Assembly (NCBI RefSeq): GCF_050873445.1
Contig: NZ_JBNMIU010000041.1
Location: 1 to 21,099 of the forward strand
From: Acidaminococcus sp050873445
GTDB taxonomy: Bacteria > Bacillota > Negativicutes > Acidaminococcales > Acidaminococcaceae
Direction: 5' to 3'
Length of the DNA stretch: 21,099 nt
Position 1 is the first letter of the stretch; the number at the start of each line of letters is the position of its first letter. The notes beneath the pieces are model-generated. The model made no database searches and had not been told where the DNA came from. It worked only from the letters and a program-made list of their open reading frames with translations. Below, piece after piece: positions 6,410 through 12,974 of the stretch. The position numbers and the translations under genes are program-made.

Positions 6410-7831
6410 TTACTGCCACCCGATGATCAGTGCCAGCGCTACGGTGACCATCTGGGTTGCCAGAAGCATCAGGAACAGGGGAACGAACCATTTCCACCAT
6501 TTTTCCACTTTGACTCCGGCAATCCCGGCACACACCGGTGCCATAGCTGTAGGCCAGAGGATGTTGGAAAGCCCATCGCCGTACTGGAAGCAGAGTACTG
6601 CCAGCTGACGGGGAATATGGAGCAGGTCGGACAGTGGTGCTATGATGGGCATGCTGACCACAGCCTGGCCGGATCCGGAGGGAATCAGGAAGTTCAGCAG
6701 GGTCTGTACCAGAAGCATGCATTCGGCGGAAATCACCGTGGGGAAGGAGGCAAGGGGCAGGCTGAGCCCGTACACGAAGGTATCCATGATGTGGCCGTGC
6801 TGCATGACAATCAATACGCCTCTGGCAATGCCGATCATCATGCAGGCTTCTGCAATGTCGGTGAAGTTCCGGGACAGTTTCCGGGCGATTTCATTGGGAG
6901 TCCAGCCCATGATGAACGCAGAGGCCAGCCCCATGATCATGAACAGGGCACTGAGTTCAGTGAAATACCAGCCAAAGTTCTTGGTTCCGTAGACCAGGAC
7001 GATAATGCCGGCCAGGAGTACCAGCAGTACACATTTTTCCCGGATCCCGAAGGGATGGCTGGCCACTTCCTCCGAGCTCATGCTGAATTCGGAAGAATCT
7101 CCGTACACATAACTCCTGGCAGGATCTTTTTCCACCTTCAGCGCATAGCGGATGGTGTAGATGGAGGCCACCACAATCATGCAGATGTGGCAGAAGATCC
7201 GGTAGGCGGAACCACTCATGATGGGAAGTCCGGCGATGCTCTGGGCCATGCCCACAGTAAAGGGGTTCATGAAAGCCCCGGCGTAGCCGATTGCGGCTGC
7301 CAGGGAAACAATGGCCATGCCCACAATGGCGTCATAGCCCATGGCAATGGAAATGCCCACGAAAATGGGGATAAAGGGGAAGGTTTCTTCGAATACGCCG
7401 ATGGTGGAGGAGGCAAACCCGATCAGGGTGATGAAGATGGGGATGATGGCCACTTTGGCCTTGCCCTTGAAAACCCGCAGCAGACCGGCCACCAGACCGT
7501 TGAAAGCCCCGGTGGCGATGATGAGGCCGATGAAAGCATAGGCTACGAACACGAACATGGTCACGTTGGCGGCATTGCACAGGCCTTCATAGATGCATTT
7601 GAACATTTCAAAGATGCCCACAGGATGGGCGTCCACCAGGTGGAAAGTCCCGGCTACCACGATTTTCTGGCCGGCGGCATTGGTGACCCGGTCGAATTCC
7701 CCGGCGGGCAGGATCCAGGTCATGATGGTACACAGGATGATGATGCCGAACAGCAGGGCATAGATGTGGGGCAGGACGAATTTTTTCTTTTTGGTTTCTT
7801 CCGGAGTTACAGGAATCTTGTCTTCAGACAT
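6410..7831 (-). CDS. YfcC family carrier (C4-dicarboxylate anaerobic carrier superfamily)
   Basis: A 473-residue integral membrane protein with about a dozen hydrophobic segments. After a short charged cytoplasmic start (MSEDKIPVTPEETKKKKFVLPH) comes the motif TWILPAGEFDR, characteristic of the YfcC/DcuC family. Later come GVFEETFPFIPIFVGI, IGYAGAFMNPFTVGMAQSIAGLP and, near the C-terminus, NFLIPSGSGQAVVSMPIIAPLSDLL and FQYGDGLSN, all typical of this family. Members are annotated as basic amino acid antiporters, C4-dicarboxylate carriers or peptide carriers, and the substrate of this one is not evident. It starts 6 bases after the M20 amidohydrolase stop with AGGAG upstream, so the two are an operon. 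The likeliest job is import of the amide or dipeptide that the hydrolase splits, by analogy with the AbgT-AbgAB pairing. Confidence 0.88.
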   Translation of the reverse strand: MSEDKIPVTPEETKKKKFVLPHIYALLFGIIILCTIMTWILPAGEFDRVTNAAGQKIVVAGTFHLVDAHPVGIFEMFKCIYEGLCNAANVTMFVFVAYAFIGLIIATGAFNGLVAGLLRVFKGKAKVAIIPIFITLIGFASSTIGVFEETFPFIPIFVGISIAMGYDAIVGMAIVSLAAAIGYAGAFMNPFTVGMAQSIAGLPIMSGSAYRIFCHICMIVVASIYTIRYALKVEKDPARSYVYGDSSEFSMSSEEVASHPFGIREKCVLLVLLAGIIVLVYGTKNFGWYFTELSALFMIMGLASAFIMGWTPNEIARKLSRNFTDIAEACMMIGIARGVLIVMQHGHIMDTFVYGLSLPLASFPTVISAECMLLVQTLLNFLIPSGSGQAVVSMPIIAPLSDLLHIPRQLAVLCFQYGDGLSNILWPTAMAPVCAGIAGVKVEKWWKWFVPLFLMLLATQMVTVALALIIGWQ

Positions 7832-7837
7832 GGTGTT

Positions 7838-9025
7838 TCACTCCTTTTTTCTGGCTACAGCCTGCTGGAAGTCGCTTTGTACTTTTTCCCGGAAAGCAGC
7901 ATCATTGAAAATCGAGAGCACCGTATCGGCGATGACGGCGGCCCCGGCGGCCATCTGGTCACGGGCGTGGTCCGTCAGCGTGGCGTCCCGCAGTTCGGGC
8001 GTATGCAGGGAATAAGGCTCGTCGGTGATGCTGATGATGGGCTGGATGGTAGGGCAGCGGTAGCTTACATTGCCTACATCGGTGGAACCGCCGGCTGGAG
8101 CGGCAGGTTCAATGGGCTTTCCCAGTGCCTGGAATTCTTCAGTGATTTTGTCTTCCAGGGCTGGTACACGGACCATATCGTAGAAATCCGGGAAGCCCAG
8201 AGTGAATTTTTCGGTACATTCCAGGGCGATGGCGGCTCCTTTGGCGCAGCAGTGGACGATGTGATCCAGGTTCTCCAGTTCACCCAGGGAAGGAGAACGG
8301 AATTCCATGCGGAGTTTGGCATAATCAGGGACCATATTGGGCTGGCGGCCCCCGTCCAGGATGATTTCGCTCATGATGGTGCCGGGGTGGAACCCGTCAC
8401 GCCGGGCATCCAATAGATCCATGAATTTCCGGGCGGCCGTGAGGGCATTGTGGCCCAGCCAGGGGCTGCCGGCGGCGTGGGCGCTCTTGCCGGAGAATTC
8501 CACGATGTAGCAGCGCAGGGCGGTGGCGTCCATATTGGTCTGGCTGTAGTGGCCGCTGCCGCTGTGCATCATGATGGCCAGGGACAGGTGGTCGAAGATG
8601 CCGGCAGGAGCCATGTGGAGCTTGGCGCCTTCCTCTTCTTCTGCCGGAGTACCGATCACTTCCAGGGTGCCGGAAAACAGGTCTTTCCGCTTGGCCAGGG
8701 CCAAAGCGGCCAGAACGGACAGAGGGCCGTGGAGGTTGTGCCCGCATCCGTGGCCGATTTCAGGAAGGGCGTCGTATTCCACCAGGATGGCAGCGGAGGG
8801 ACCTTCTCCGTTGTGGAGAGTGGCCCGGAAGGCGGTGCTGTAGCCCAGTTCTTTTTCCATAAACGGATATTCCACCGCAAAACCGGCTTTTTTCAACGTA
8901 TCGACGATGGCCTGGCTGGAAAGAGCTTCCTGATATGCTGTCTCCGGATGGTCGTACAGATAGCGGACTAGACGAGATGCAGCAGGAAGTTCTTCCTGGA
9001 TGGCCTGTAAGAGTTCTTGATTCAT
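7838..9025 (-). CDS. M20 family amidohydrolase / dipeptidase (AbgB or PM20D2-like)
   Basis: A 395-residue metallopeptidase of clan MH. ATG at 9025 is preferred over an open extension to 9091 because GGGAGG lies just upstream and it gives the usual start. Motifs in order: HPETAYQE near residue 30, VEYDALPEIGHGCGHNLHG near 84-102 (metal-binding Asp, His and Cys-Gly-His), GTPAEEEEGAKLHM with the catalytic glutamate pair, MMHSGSG, the dimerisation-domain segment FSGKSAHAAGSPWLGHNAL, and the closing SLHTPE with a histidine metal ligand. GHGCGHNL instead of the MHACGHD of IAA-amino-acid hydrolases points to the AbgB/PM20D2 branch, which splits p-aminobenzoyl-glutamate or beta-alanyl dipeptides. No signal peptide is seen, so it is cytoplasmic. 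It is the first gene of the operon with the YfcC carrier. Confidence 0.9.
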   Translation of the reverse strand: MNQELLQAIQEELPAASRLVRYLYDHPETAYQEALSSQAIVDTLKKAGFAVEYPFMEKELGYSTAFRATLHNGEGPSAAILVEYDALPEIGHGCGHNLHGPLSVLAALALAKRKDLFSGTLEVIGTPAEEEEGAKLHMAPAGIFDHLSLAIMMHSGSGHYSQTNMDATALRCYIVEFSGKSAHAAGSPWLGHNALTAARKFMDLLDARRDGFHPGTIMSEIILDGGRQPNMVPDYAKLRMEFRSPSLGELENLDHIVHCCAKGAAIALECTEKFTLGFPDFYDMVRVPALEDKITEEFQALGKPIEPAAPAGGSTDVGNVSYRCPTIQPIISITDEPYSLHTPELRDATLTDHARDQMAAGAAVIADTVLSIFNDAAFREKVQSDFQQAVARKKE

Positions 9026-9061
9026 GGTATTACCTCCCTCATTTGGATAAGATATGATTAT

Positions 9062-9091
9062 TGTATAATAAAAATGGAAGAACAGTGACAA
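9062..9091 (-). promoter_or_regulatory. Candidate promoter of the M20-yfcC operon
   Basis: On the minus strand, TTGTCA (9086-9091) and TATACA (9062-9067) are 18 bases apart, about 37 bases before the start codon at 9025. It fits a housekeeping sigma promoter. Confidence 0.6.
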
Positions 9092-9316
9092 GTTTTTGAA
9101 GAAAATGGTGAAAATATAATGGGAGTGTTGCGAAAATCGGGAACAGATTTTGCGTCATAGGTCATCTGCCTTTACAAAGATAAGGAGCAGTAACAAGCCC
9201 CCCTGCGGAATTGGGTTAAAAAGTGGACAGCTAGTGGTATATAATAGAAAATGGAATAAAGAGGGTTCGGTCGAAGTCTCCAGGCGTTACGGTCATACAT
9301 TTGGCGTTCGGGGGGC
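9092..9316. other. Intergenic region with possible IS3-type 5' end
   Basis: There is no intact gene. At 9240-9245 a TATAAT lies 18 bases after TTAAAA. Downstream, a frame near 9268-9306 reads VEVSRRYGHTFG, which resembles the start of IS3-family OrfA proteins, before running into a GC-rich palindrome. It may be the promoter and first codons of a lost insertion sequence. The remainder shows nothing I recognise. Confidence 0.3.
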
Positions 9317-9360
9317 GGGCGCACCGGGCAACATGGCGCTGCGCTAGTCTTGGTGCGCCC
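9317..9360. repeat. GC-rich palindromic unit
   Basis: GGGCGCACC at 9317-9325 pairs perfectly with GGTGCGCCC at 9352-9360 around a 26-base loop. The loop itself contains self-complementary GCGC-rich sequence (GGCGCTGCGC). There is no T-run, so it is not an ordinary terminator. It looks like a REP-type dispersed palindrome, joined directly to repeat copy A. Confidence 0.6.
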
Positions 9361-9437
9361 CTACGGATTGCAGCGTACTTATAATTGAAAATCAGAGGTA
9401 CGATTTATTCAAATCGAACAATCTAACCACCAGCCAC
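9359..9437 (+). repeat. Diverged direct repeat, copy A
   Basis: About 79 bases that share ordered blocks with copy B on the far side of the next gene: CCCT-CGGATTG, CGTAC, ATTGA, GTACG-TTTA, GAAC and TCTAACCAC. Copy A ends 27 bases before the gene at 9465. The conservation of block order argues against chance. Confidence 0.65.
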
Positions 9438-9464
9438 GAATCATCATAAAGGAGATGATTATCC

Positions 9465-9908
9465 ATGCCTGCATCTCGTTATGCTTGTCCTTATTGTCAA
9501 TCGGAAAATACCCAATCGCTGTCCATGGCCTATATGATGGGCACGTCCCGGTCCACCGGGTATATGGTGGGCGGGGGCGTGGCCGGGGATGGCTTCGGCG
9601 TGGGGGCCGGCGCCACCGGGGGTCTCAGTCAGACGGAACTGGCGGCGAAAGTGGCCCCGCCGGAAGAGGCGGAAATGATGATCCCGTTCGTCTGGTGCGT
9701 GATGACAGGCCTGTTTTTGTGGTTCGTGGAGTTTCTGATCGTAGACTGGGAATGGCTGGGCCGGGCGTTTGTGTTCCTGGGAGGGGTCGCCGGCTGCGGC
9801 TTGTTGTACTGGGCGCATCAGTACAACAAATACACCCTGCCGGAGGAGAAGAGGGAGTATAATCGGAGTTACATCTGTTATCGGTGCGGGAGGGTGTTTA
9901 AGATTTAG
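9465..9908 (+). CDS. Membrane protein with N- and C-terminal zinc-knuckle cysteine pairs
   Basis: A 147-residue protein of unknown function. It starts MPASRYACPYCQSENTQSLS, with a CPYC knuckle at residues 8-11, then a Ser/Thr/Gly-rich low-complexity stretch (MMGTSRSTGYMVGGGVAGDG, then GFGVGAG). A conserved-looking GGLSQTELAAKVAPP motif follows, then two hydrophobic helices (VWCVMTGLFLWFVEFLIV and AFVFLGGVAGCGLLYWAHQY). It ends with a second knuckle, YICYRCGRVFKI. The two pairs could build one zinc ribbon if the membrane hairpin brings both ends together on the cytoplasmic side. A similar layout (CPxCGS, serine-rich linker, SQTxLAxxxAPP) occurs in uncharacterised proteins elsewhere; that is recollection, not a search. 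Start: AAAGGAG at 9448-9454, 10 bases upstream. Diverged direct repeats flank the gene. Confidence 0.85.
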   Translation: MPASRYACPYCQSENTQSLSMAYMMGTSRSTGYMVGGGVAGDGFGVGAGATGGLSQTELAAKVAPPEEAEMMIPFVWCVMTGLFLWFVEFLIVDWEWLGRAFVFLGGVAGCGLLYWAHQYNKYTLPEEKREYNRSYICYRCGRVFKI

Positions 9909-9945
9909 AGAATGCTGGCAAGGACTATGAGCCATGGGGGGTTGT

Positions 9946-10016
9946 CCCTGCGGATTGTGCCGTACCTATGATTGAGTATCGGACGTACGGTTTAGAACTT
10001 TCTAACCACTGATCAC
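9946..10016 (+). repeat. Diverged direct repeat, copy B
   Basis: About 71 bases beginning CCCTGCGGATTG and ending TCTAACCACTGATCAC, similar to copy A in the same orientation but missing about 6 bases between GTTTA and GAAC. It starts 37 bases after the stop of the zinc-knuckle gene. Confidence 0.65.
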
Positions 10017-10024
10017 TACCCACT

Positions 10025-10063
10025 AAAAAATACCCAGCCCTTGCGCAGGCTGGGTATTTTTTT
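10025..10063. terminator. Bidirectional intrinsic terminator
   Basis: AAAAAATACCCAGCC (10025-10039) pairs with GGCTGGGTATTTTTT (10048-10062) around an 8-base loop, with A and T runs on the two sides. It can end both the zinc-knuckle gene (plus) and the YkvI-like transporter (minus). It overlaps the transporter's stop codon. Confidence 0.92.
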
Positions 10064-11288
10064 ACATTTCTTCTGCTGCTTCCGCTTCTTCCACACCGGG
10101 ATATTCGTTCATGGCGTCTACCCGTTCCCGGTATGCGGCATCACTTTCATACCGTTTGTTCTTCATGCGGCCGATGGTCAAAAACGGCACGATGATGATG
10201 GCGATGGCCAGGTATCCGCAATAGCCGTAGCCGTATTTGATGATGTTGGTCAGGCCCACCATGGAAACGGTCATGGACAGGCAGATGATGAACAGGGTGA
10301 CGATGGCACTGCGGATTACGGCGCTTCTGGAAATTTTCTTTAAAGCATTCATTTCAGAGAAACGGGCGGTGAAGCCGAATACAGTGGTAACGCCGGTGGA
10401 AATCAGGCAGAGCATCAGGGTTACAGTGTAGAGAATGGTCAGCCAGGGCATGCCCATGGCTTTCAGGCTCATCAGCGTGGGCAGAGGGGTCTTGCCGTAG
10501 ATGCCGGTCCAGCCCATGAGCATGCATACGGCCATGGTCAGGGCCGTGGCGTTCATAATAAAGGAGAACCACATGCTGGTGGCGCAGTTCTTACGGGTGA
10601 CGAGGGGGGCGCCCACTACGATCATGGTAGGGATGACCACGCACTGGAAACCGGAGTAGGTGAAAGCGTGCAGGATGGCGGTGGGCAGTTTGCTGAAACC
10701 GTTCACGGCGAAGTCAGCGGCCAATGCGTCGGCGATGAAATGGGTACCGGGGACCTGACCGCCCATATAGATGCCTACGGAAAAGATGGTAATGGCCATG
10801 GCCAGGATGGCGATACCCATGTAGGTGGTGGCCCGGCGTACCAGCCCGGCTCCGAAGATGGTCAAAAAGAAGATTACGGTGCCCACCACTCCGATGCCGG
10901 TGGTGTAGGCTATGCCGGTCTGGGCGGCCAGAGCGGCGGCAGCTCCGGAGATGGTGGCGGAAACGGCCATGAGTACCATAATATAAAAGAAGGCTTCAAA
11001 TAAGTATTCGATGCCCCGCACCGGGCTGTACAGGTTCTGGAACAGCTGCTTGTAGCTGGTCAGGTGGCGGCTGTTGTACATGTTCATGGCCTCTTTGATG
11101 GTGAGGGTGAACAGCAGCATGGTAAAAATGGCGGTGATGGGACCCAGCCAGCCCAGACTGATGAAGTACACGTTTTCCTGATTGCCGGTGGCAAAGCCGC
11201 CGCCGGCATGGGAGCTGAACAGTACGGCGCCTACGGAGAAGCACATGGATAAGGTTGCGCCTTTGATGGCAGTGGAGATGTTGGTCAT
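10062..11288 (-). CDS. YkvI-like membrane transporter under T-box control
   Basis: A 408-residue membrane protein with about 10-11 hydrophobic helices. ATG at 11288 is set by AAGGAGG just upstream; the frame stays open further, but that lies inside the T-box leader. The N-terminus has FSSHAGGGFATGNQE, an unwound-helix glycine motif like that of YkvI and other APC/NSS-fold transporters. The C-terminal tail is acidic (YPGVEEAEAAEEM). No member known to me has a proven substrate. The upstream leader is a T-box riboswitch with a CUG (Leu) specifier. Expression should therefore rise when tRNA-Leu is uncharged, and the likeliest role is uptake of leucine or a branched-chain amino acid or precursor. 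The substrate is inferred from regulation only. It is monocistronic, with a terminator overlapping the stop. Confidence 0.85.
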   Translation of the reverse strand: MTNISTAIKGATLSMCFSVGAVLFSSHAGGGFATGNQENVYFISLGWLGPITAIFTMLLFTLTIKEAMNMYNSRHLTSYKQLFQNLYSPVRGIEYLFEAFFYIMVLMAVSATISGAAAALAAQTGIAYTTGIGVVGTVIFFLTIFGAGLVRRATTYMGIAILAMAITIFSVGIYMGGQVPGTHFIADALAADFAVNGFSKLPTAILHAFTYSGFQCVVIPTMIVVGAPLVTRKNCATSMWFSFIMNATALTMAVCMLMGWTGIYGKTPLPTLMSLKAMGMPWLTILYTVTLMLCLISTGVTTVFGFTARFSEMNALKKISRSAVIRSAIVTLFIICLSMTVSMVGLTNIIKYGYGYCGYLAIAIIIVPFLTIGRMKNKRYESDAAYRERVDAMNEYPGVEEAEAAEEM

Positions 11289-11330
11289 GGGGAGTTCCTC
11301 CTTAAAAGATGTAAAGTGTCCAGAGAAACG

Positions 11331-11376
11331 AAAACGCCTTTCGTCTCTCCGCATTTCTGCTAAGAGACGAAAGGCG
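11331..11376 (-). terminator. T-box attenuator terminator
   Basis: CGCCTTTCGTCTCT (11376-11363) and AGAGACGAAAGGCG (11348-11335) form a perfect 14-bp stem around a 14-base loop, followed by TTTT (11334-11331). It sits directly after the T-box core and before the ribosome binding site, so it is the off-state structure of the riboswitch. Confidence 0.93.
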
Positions 11377-11617
11377 ACATGACCTTCCGCGGTACCACTC
11401 TGTTTCGTCCGATGGACGCACTCTCGGCTGCAGCACGTAGCGACAGCCATGCTCTGTAACGGGAGTTCCCGTAAGGGACTACTGGTTTTTCATCCCATCC
11501 GCTCGGCAATCAGTTCGGTCTGGATCGGGCACTGCCTCGCACCTTGCGGCAGCTCTCTGGGGCCTTCCTTCAAACGTACTACTTTGCGTCATTGCGTTTT
11601 GACGTTTTTGTTTGATG
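11331..11617 (-). ncRNA. T-box riboswitch with leucine (CUG) specifier
   Basis: Read on the minus strand, the leader contains all canonical parts. Stem I begins with a K-turn (CGC-AAU-GA-C on the 5' side against GA-GCG). It continues with GCAA/UUGC, a specifier loop with AGUA on the 5' side and GAA-CUG-A on the 3' side, helix GUUU/AGAC, GGA/UCC, and the distal AGAGAG plus CUGCC/GGCAG loop that docks on the tRNA elbow. The specifier CUG is at 11511-11513 and is followed by a purine, as the rule requires. The T-box core AGUGGUACCGCGG lies at 11387-11399; its UGGU pairs with an ACCA end with A as discriminator, as in tRNA-Leu. A 14-bp terminator follows. The folding is by hand, but every element is in order. 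Confidence 0.93.
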
Positions 11618-11623
11618 GATAAA

Positions 11624-11652
11624 AGAATACCATAGTGGACAGAATGTGTCAA
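11624..11652 (-). promoter_or_regulatory. Promoter of the T-box leader
   Basis: A minus-strand TTGACA (11652-11647) and TATTCT (11629-11624) are separated by exactly 17 bases. Transcription should start near 11617, just before Stem I. Confidence 0.85.
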
Positions 11653-11779
11653 TGGGATTACAGAAAAAATTACAGGAAATATAGCTATATATAAAAATGT
11701 AAAAGTGTCATTGCCGGGTGGATGGACGTTTATCAAGAAACGGTGTTCTGGGGCAGGCATGTTATCAGCAAAGTTAGTC

Positions 11780-11807
11780 TTGACAAATCCAACAGACTGA
11801 TTATAAT
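11780..11807 (+). promoter_or_regulatory. Promoter of the copZ-like gene
   Basis: TTGACA at 11780-11785 and TATAAT at 11802-11807, 16 bases apart: consensus hexamers. It is divergent from the T-box promoter. An AT palindrome (ATATAGCTATAT, 11679-11690) lies between the two. Confidence 0.85.
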
Positions 11808-11819
11808 GATAACCGCCAA

Positions 11820-11836
11820 ATACCCATACTAGGTAT
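11820..11836. promoter_or_regulatory. Candidate metal-sensor operator (CsoR-like palindrome)
   Basis: ATACC-CATACTA-GGTAT is an inverted repeat centred about 21 bases after the -10 of the copZ-like promoter, where a repressor would block initiation or early elongation. Its layout is reminiscent of copper-responsive CsoR operators (ATACC...GGTAT with central GC pairs). No csoR gene is in the window, so this is inference. Confidence 0.45.
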
Positions 11837-11863
11837 AGAATTTTTTACAGGGAGGTTATACTT

Positions 11864-12124
11864 ATGGTTAAAATGGTTGTTGGTGTCGAGGGCATGGCCT
11901 GCGGCATGTGCGAAAACCATATCAATTCTGCAATCCGGAACGCCTTCCGGGTGGATTCGGTTACTTCTTCCCGTTCCAAAAAAGAAACAGACATCATTGC
12001 GGATGAACCGCTGGATGAAAATGCTGTCCGCAGGGTCATCGACAACACGGGCTATCAGATGACCAGCTTCAAGGTGGAACCCTGCGAAAAGAAGAAGGGG
12101 TTCTTTGCCCGTCTGTTCGGCTGA
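11864..12124 (+). CDS. Heavy-metal-associated (HMA) domain protein, CopZ-like
   Basis: An 86-residue protein consisting of one HMA fold. The motif GMACGMC places Cys13 and Cys16 in the usual CxxC metal loop, followed by the helix ENHINSAIRNAF, strand VDSVTSSRSKKETDIIA, a second helix (DENAVRRVIDNTGY) and a last strand with a basic tail. Proteins of this kind carry Cu(I) to a P-type ATPase or a repressor in the cytoplasm. No CopA ATPase is adjacent. It has its own consensus promoter and a palindromic operator candidate, and GGGAGG lies about 9 bases before ATG 11864. The serines in the second strand and the extra C-terminal cysteine (VEPCEKKKG) are individual features. It ends 5 bases before the exonuclease gene, so it may lead that transcript. 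Confidence 0.88.
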   Translation: MVKMVVGVEGMACGMCENHINSAIRNAFRVDSVTSSRSKKETDIIADEPLDENAVRRVIDNTGYQMTSFKVEPCEKKKGFFARLFG

Positions 12125-12129
12125 GCATC

Positions 12130-12801
12130 ATGAAACGGAAAGAAAGGGACTTCGCCGGGACGCTGCCGGGCACGGGACGGTGTCTGTTCCAGCTGCCCAT
12201 CACTTATGTGGTGGTGGATCTGGAAACTACGGGACTGGATCCGGTGCAGGATCAGATCATCGAAATCGGTGCTCTGGAAGTTGTGGCCGGTAAACCGGGC
12301 CGCAGTTTCACCACGCTGGTACAGCCGGTGACGGTGCAGCCCGGGCAGTTCATATCGCCGTTCATTTCCCGGTTGACGGGGATCACCAATGATGGACTGC
12401 TGGCGGCGCCCGGGGCGGCCAAAGCCCTGGAGGCATTTGGCCGGTTCCTGGGAGACCGGATCGTGGTAGGGTATAATGCAGGGTTCGACATGGGATTTTT
12501 GCAGCAGGGGTTCCAGAAGGAACTCCGCCGCCCCCTTCCCAATGACTGGGTGGATGTGCTGCCCATGGCCCGGACGGTGTTCCCATTGTGGGAGCATCAC
12601 CGGCTGAATAACCTGGCGGCATACTATCATGTGGAAAATCCCCAGGCCCACCGGGCACTCAGTGACGTGAAGACTACTGACGCCTGCTACCGGAAGGTGA
12701 TCAAAGACGGGGCAGCGAAATTCGGCAGCCTCCAGGCATTCCTGGAAGCGGTGCGGAAGAAGATGGCACCGGAAGAAGGGGAGCAGCTGAGTTTGTGGTA
12801 A
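12130..12801 (+). CDS. DnaQ-like 3'-5' exonuclease (DEDDh)
   Basis: A 223-residue exonuclease with all five DEDDh residues: Asp30 and Glu32 in YVVVDLETTGLDP, Asp120 in GYNAGFDMGFL, and His174 and Asp179 in AHRALSDVKTT. After an atypical 22-residue start (MKRKERDFAGTLPGTGRCLF) the fold follows the DNA polymerase III epsilon subunit / PolC proofreading family, with QIIEIGALEV as the second strand. As a stand-alone protein it probably degrades or proofreads DNA ends in the cytoplasm; stand-alone relatives also act on RNA. It ends with the tail EEGEQLSLW, which resembles the QLxLF-type sliding-clamp peptide and would fit recruitment by DnaN (inference). No good ribosome binding site precedes ATG 12130, suggesting translational coupling to the copZ-like gene 5 bases upstream. 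Confidence 0.88.
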   Translation: MKRKERDFAGTLPGTGRCLFQLPITYVVVDLETTGLDPVQDQIIEIGALEVVAGKPGRSFTTLVQPVTVQPGQFISPFISRLTGITNDGLLAAPGAAKALEAFGRFLGDRIVVGYNAGFDMGFLQQGFQKELRRPLPNDWVDVLPMARTVFPLWEHHRLNNLAAYYHVENPQAHRALSDVKTTDACYRKVIKDGAAKFGSLQAFLEAVRKKMAPEEGEQLSLW

Positions 12802-12879
12802 AGCAATGATGCACCGATCCTGCCGTACCAAACCATCTGGATCTGGGAACGGGCGTCCCTGCAAAGCTGCTATGGAATC

Positions 12880-12922
12880 GAAATGAAAGGAGGGAGCCGG
12901 TAAGGCTGCCCCCTTTCATTTC
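12880..12922 (+). terminator. Long imperfect hairpin, possible weak terminator
   Basis: Positions 12880-12898 (GAAATGAAAGGAGGGAGCC) pair with 12904-12922 (GGCTGCCCCCTTTCATTTC) with two mismatches in 19 and a 5-base loop. No T-run follows, so termination would be inefficient. It separates the exonuclease gene from the phosphatase gene. A possible promoter (TTTCAT, 17 bases, TAAAAT near 12937) overlaps its 3' side. Confidence 0.5.
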
Positions 12923-12974
12923 CTTCCAATTTGTGGTAAAATTCTGTCGTAGTTTGTGTATAAGGAGGGACTCT

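Noticed and set aside
6371..8416. A 681-codon open frame on the plus strand, antisense to the YfcC and M20 genes.
   Set aside because: It spans two genuine genes and their junction, is rich in His, Gly and Asp as mirror frames of membrane-protein codons are, and has no motif or start signal. It is a shadow of the GC-rich minus-strand codons.
9150..9347. A 65-codon plus-strand frame as a small gene.
   Set aside because: It runs through an IS-like start into the GC-rich palindrome, lacks a ribosome site, and its composition changes abruptly. It is not a credible protein.
11289..11450. Upstream extension of the YkvI-like transporter by about 54 residues.
   Set aside because: The extension lies within the T-box core and terminator, and AAGGAGG directly precedes ATG 11288.
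11479..11760. A 93-codon minus-strand frame upstream of the transporter, considered as a leader peptide gene.
   Set aside because: It covers the promoter and Stem I of the T-box riboswitch, whose RNA structure explains the sequence fully.
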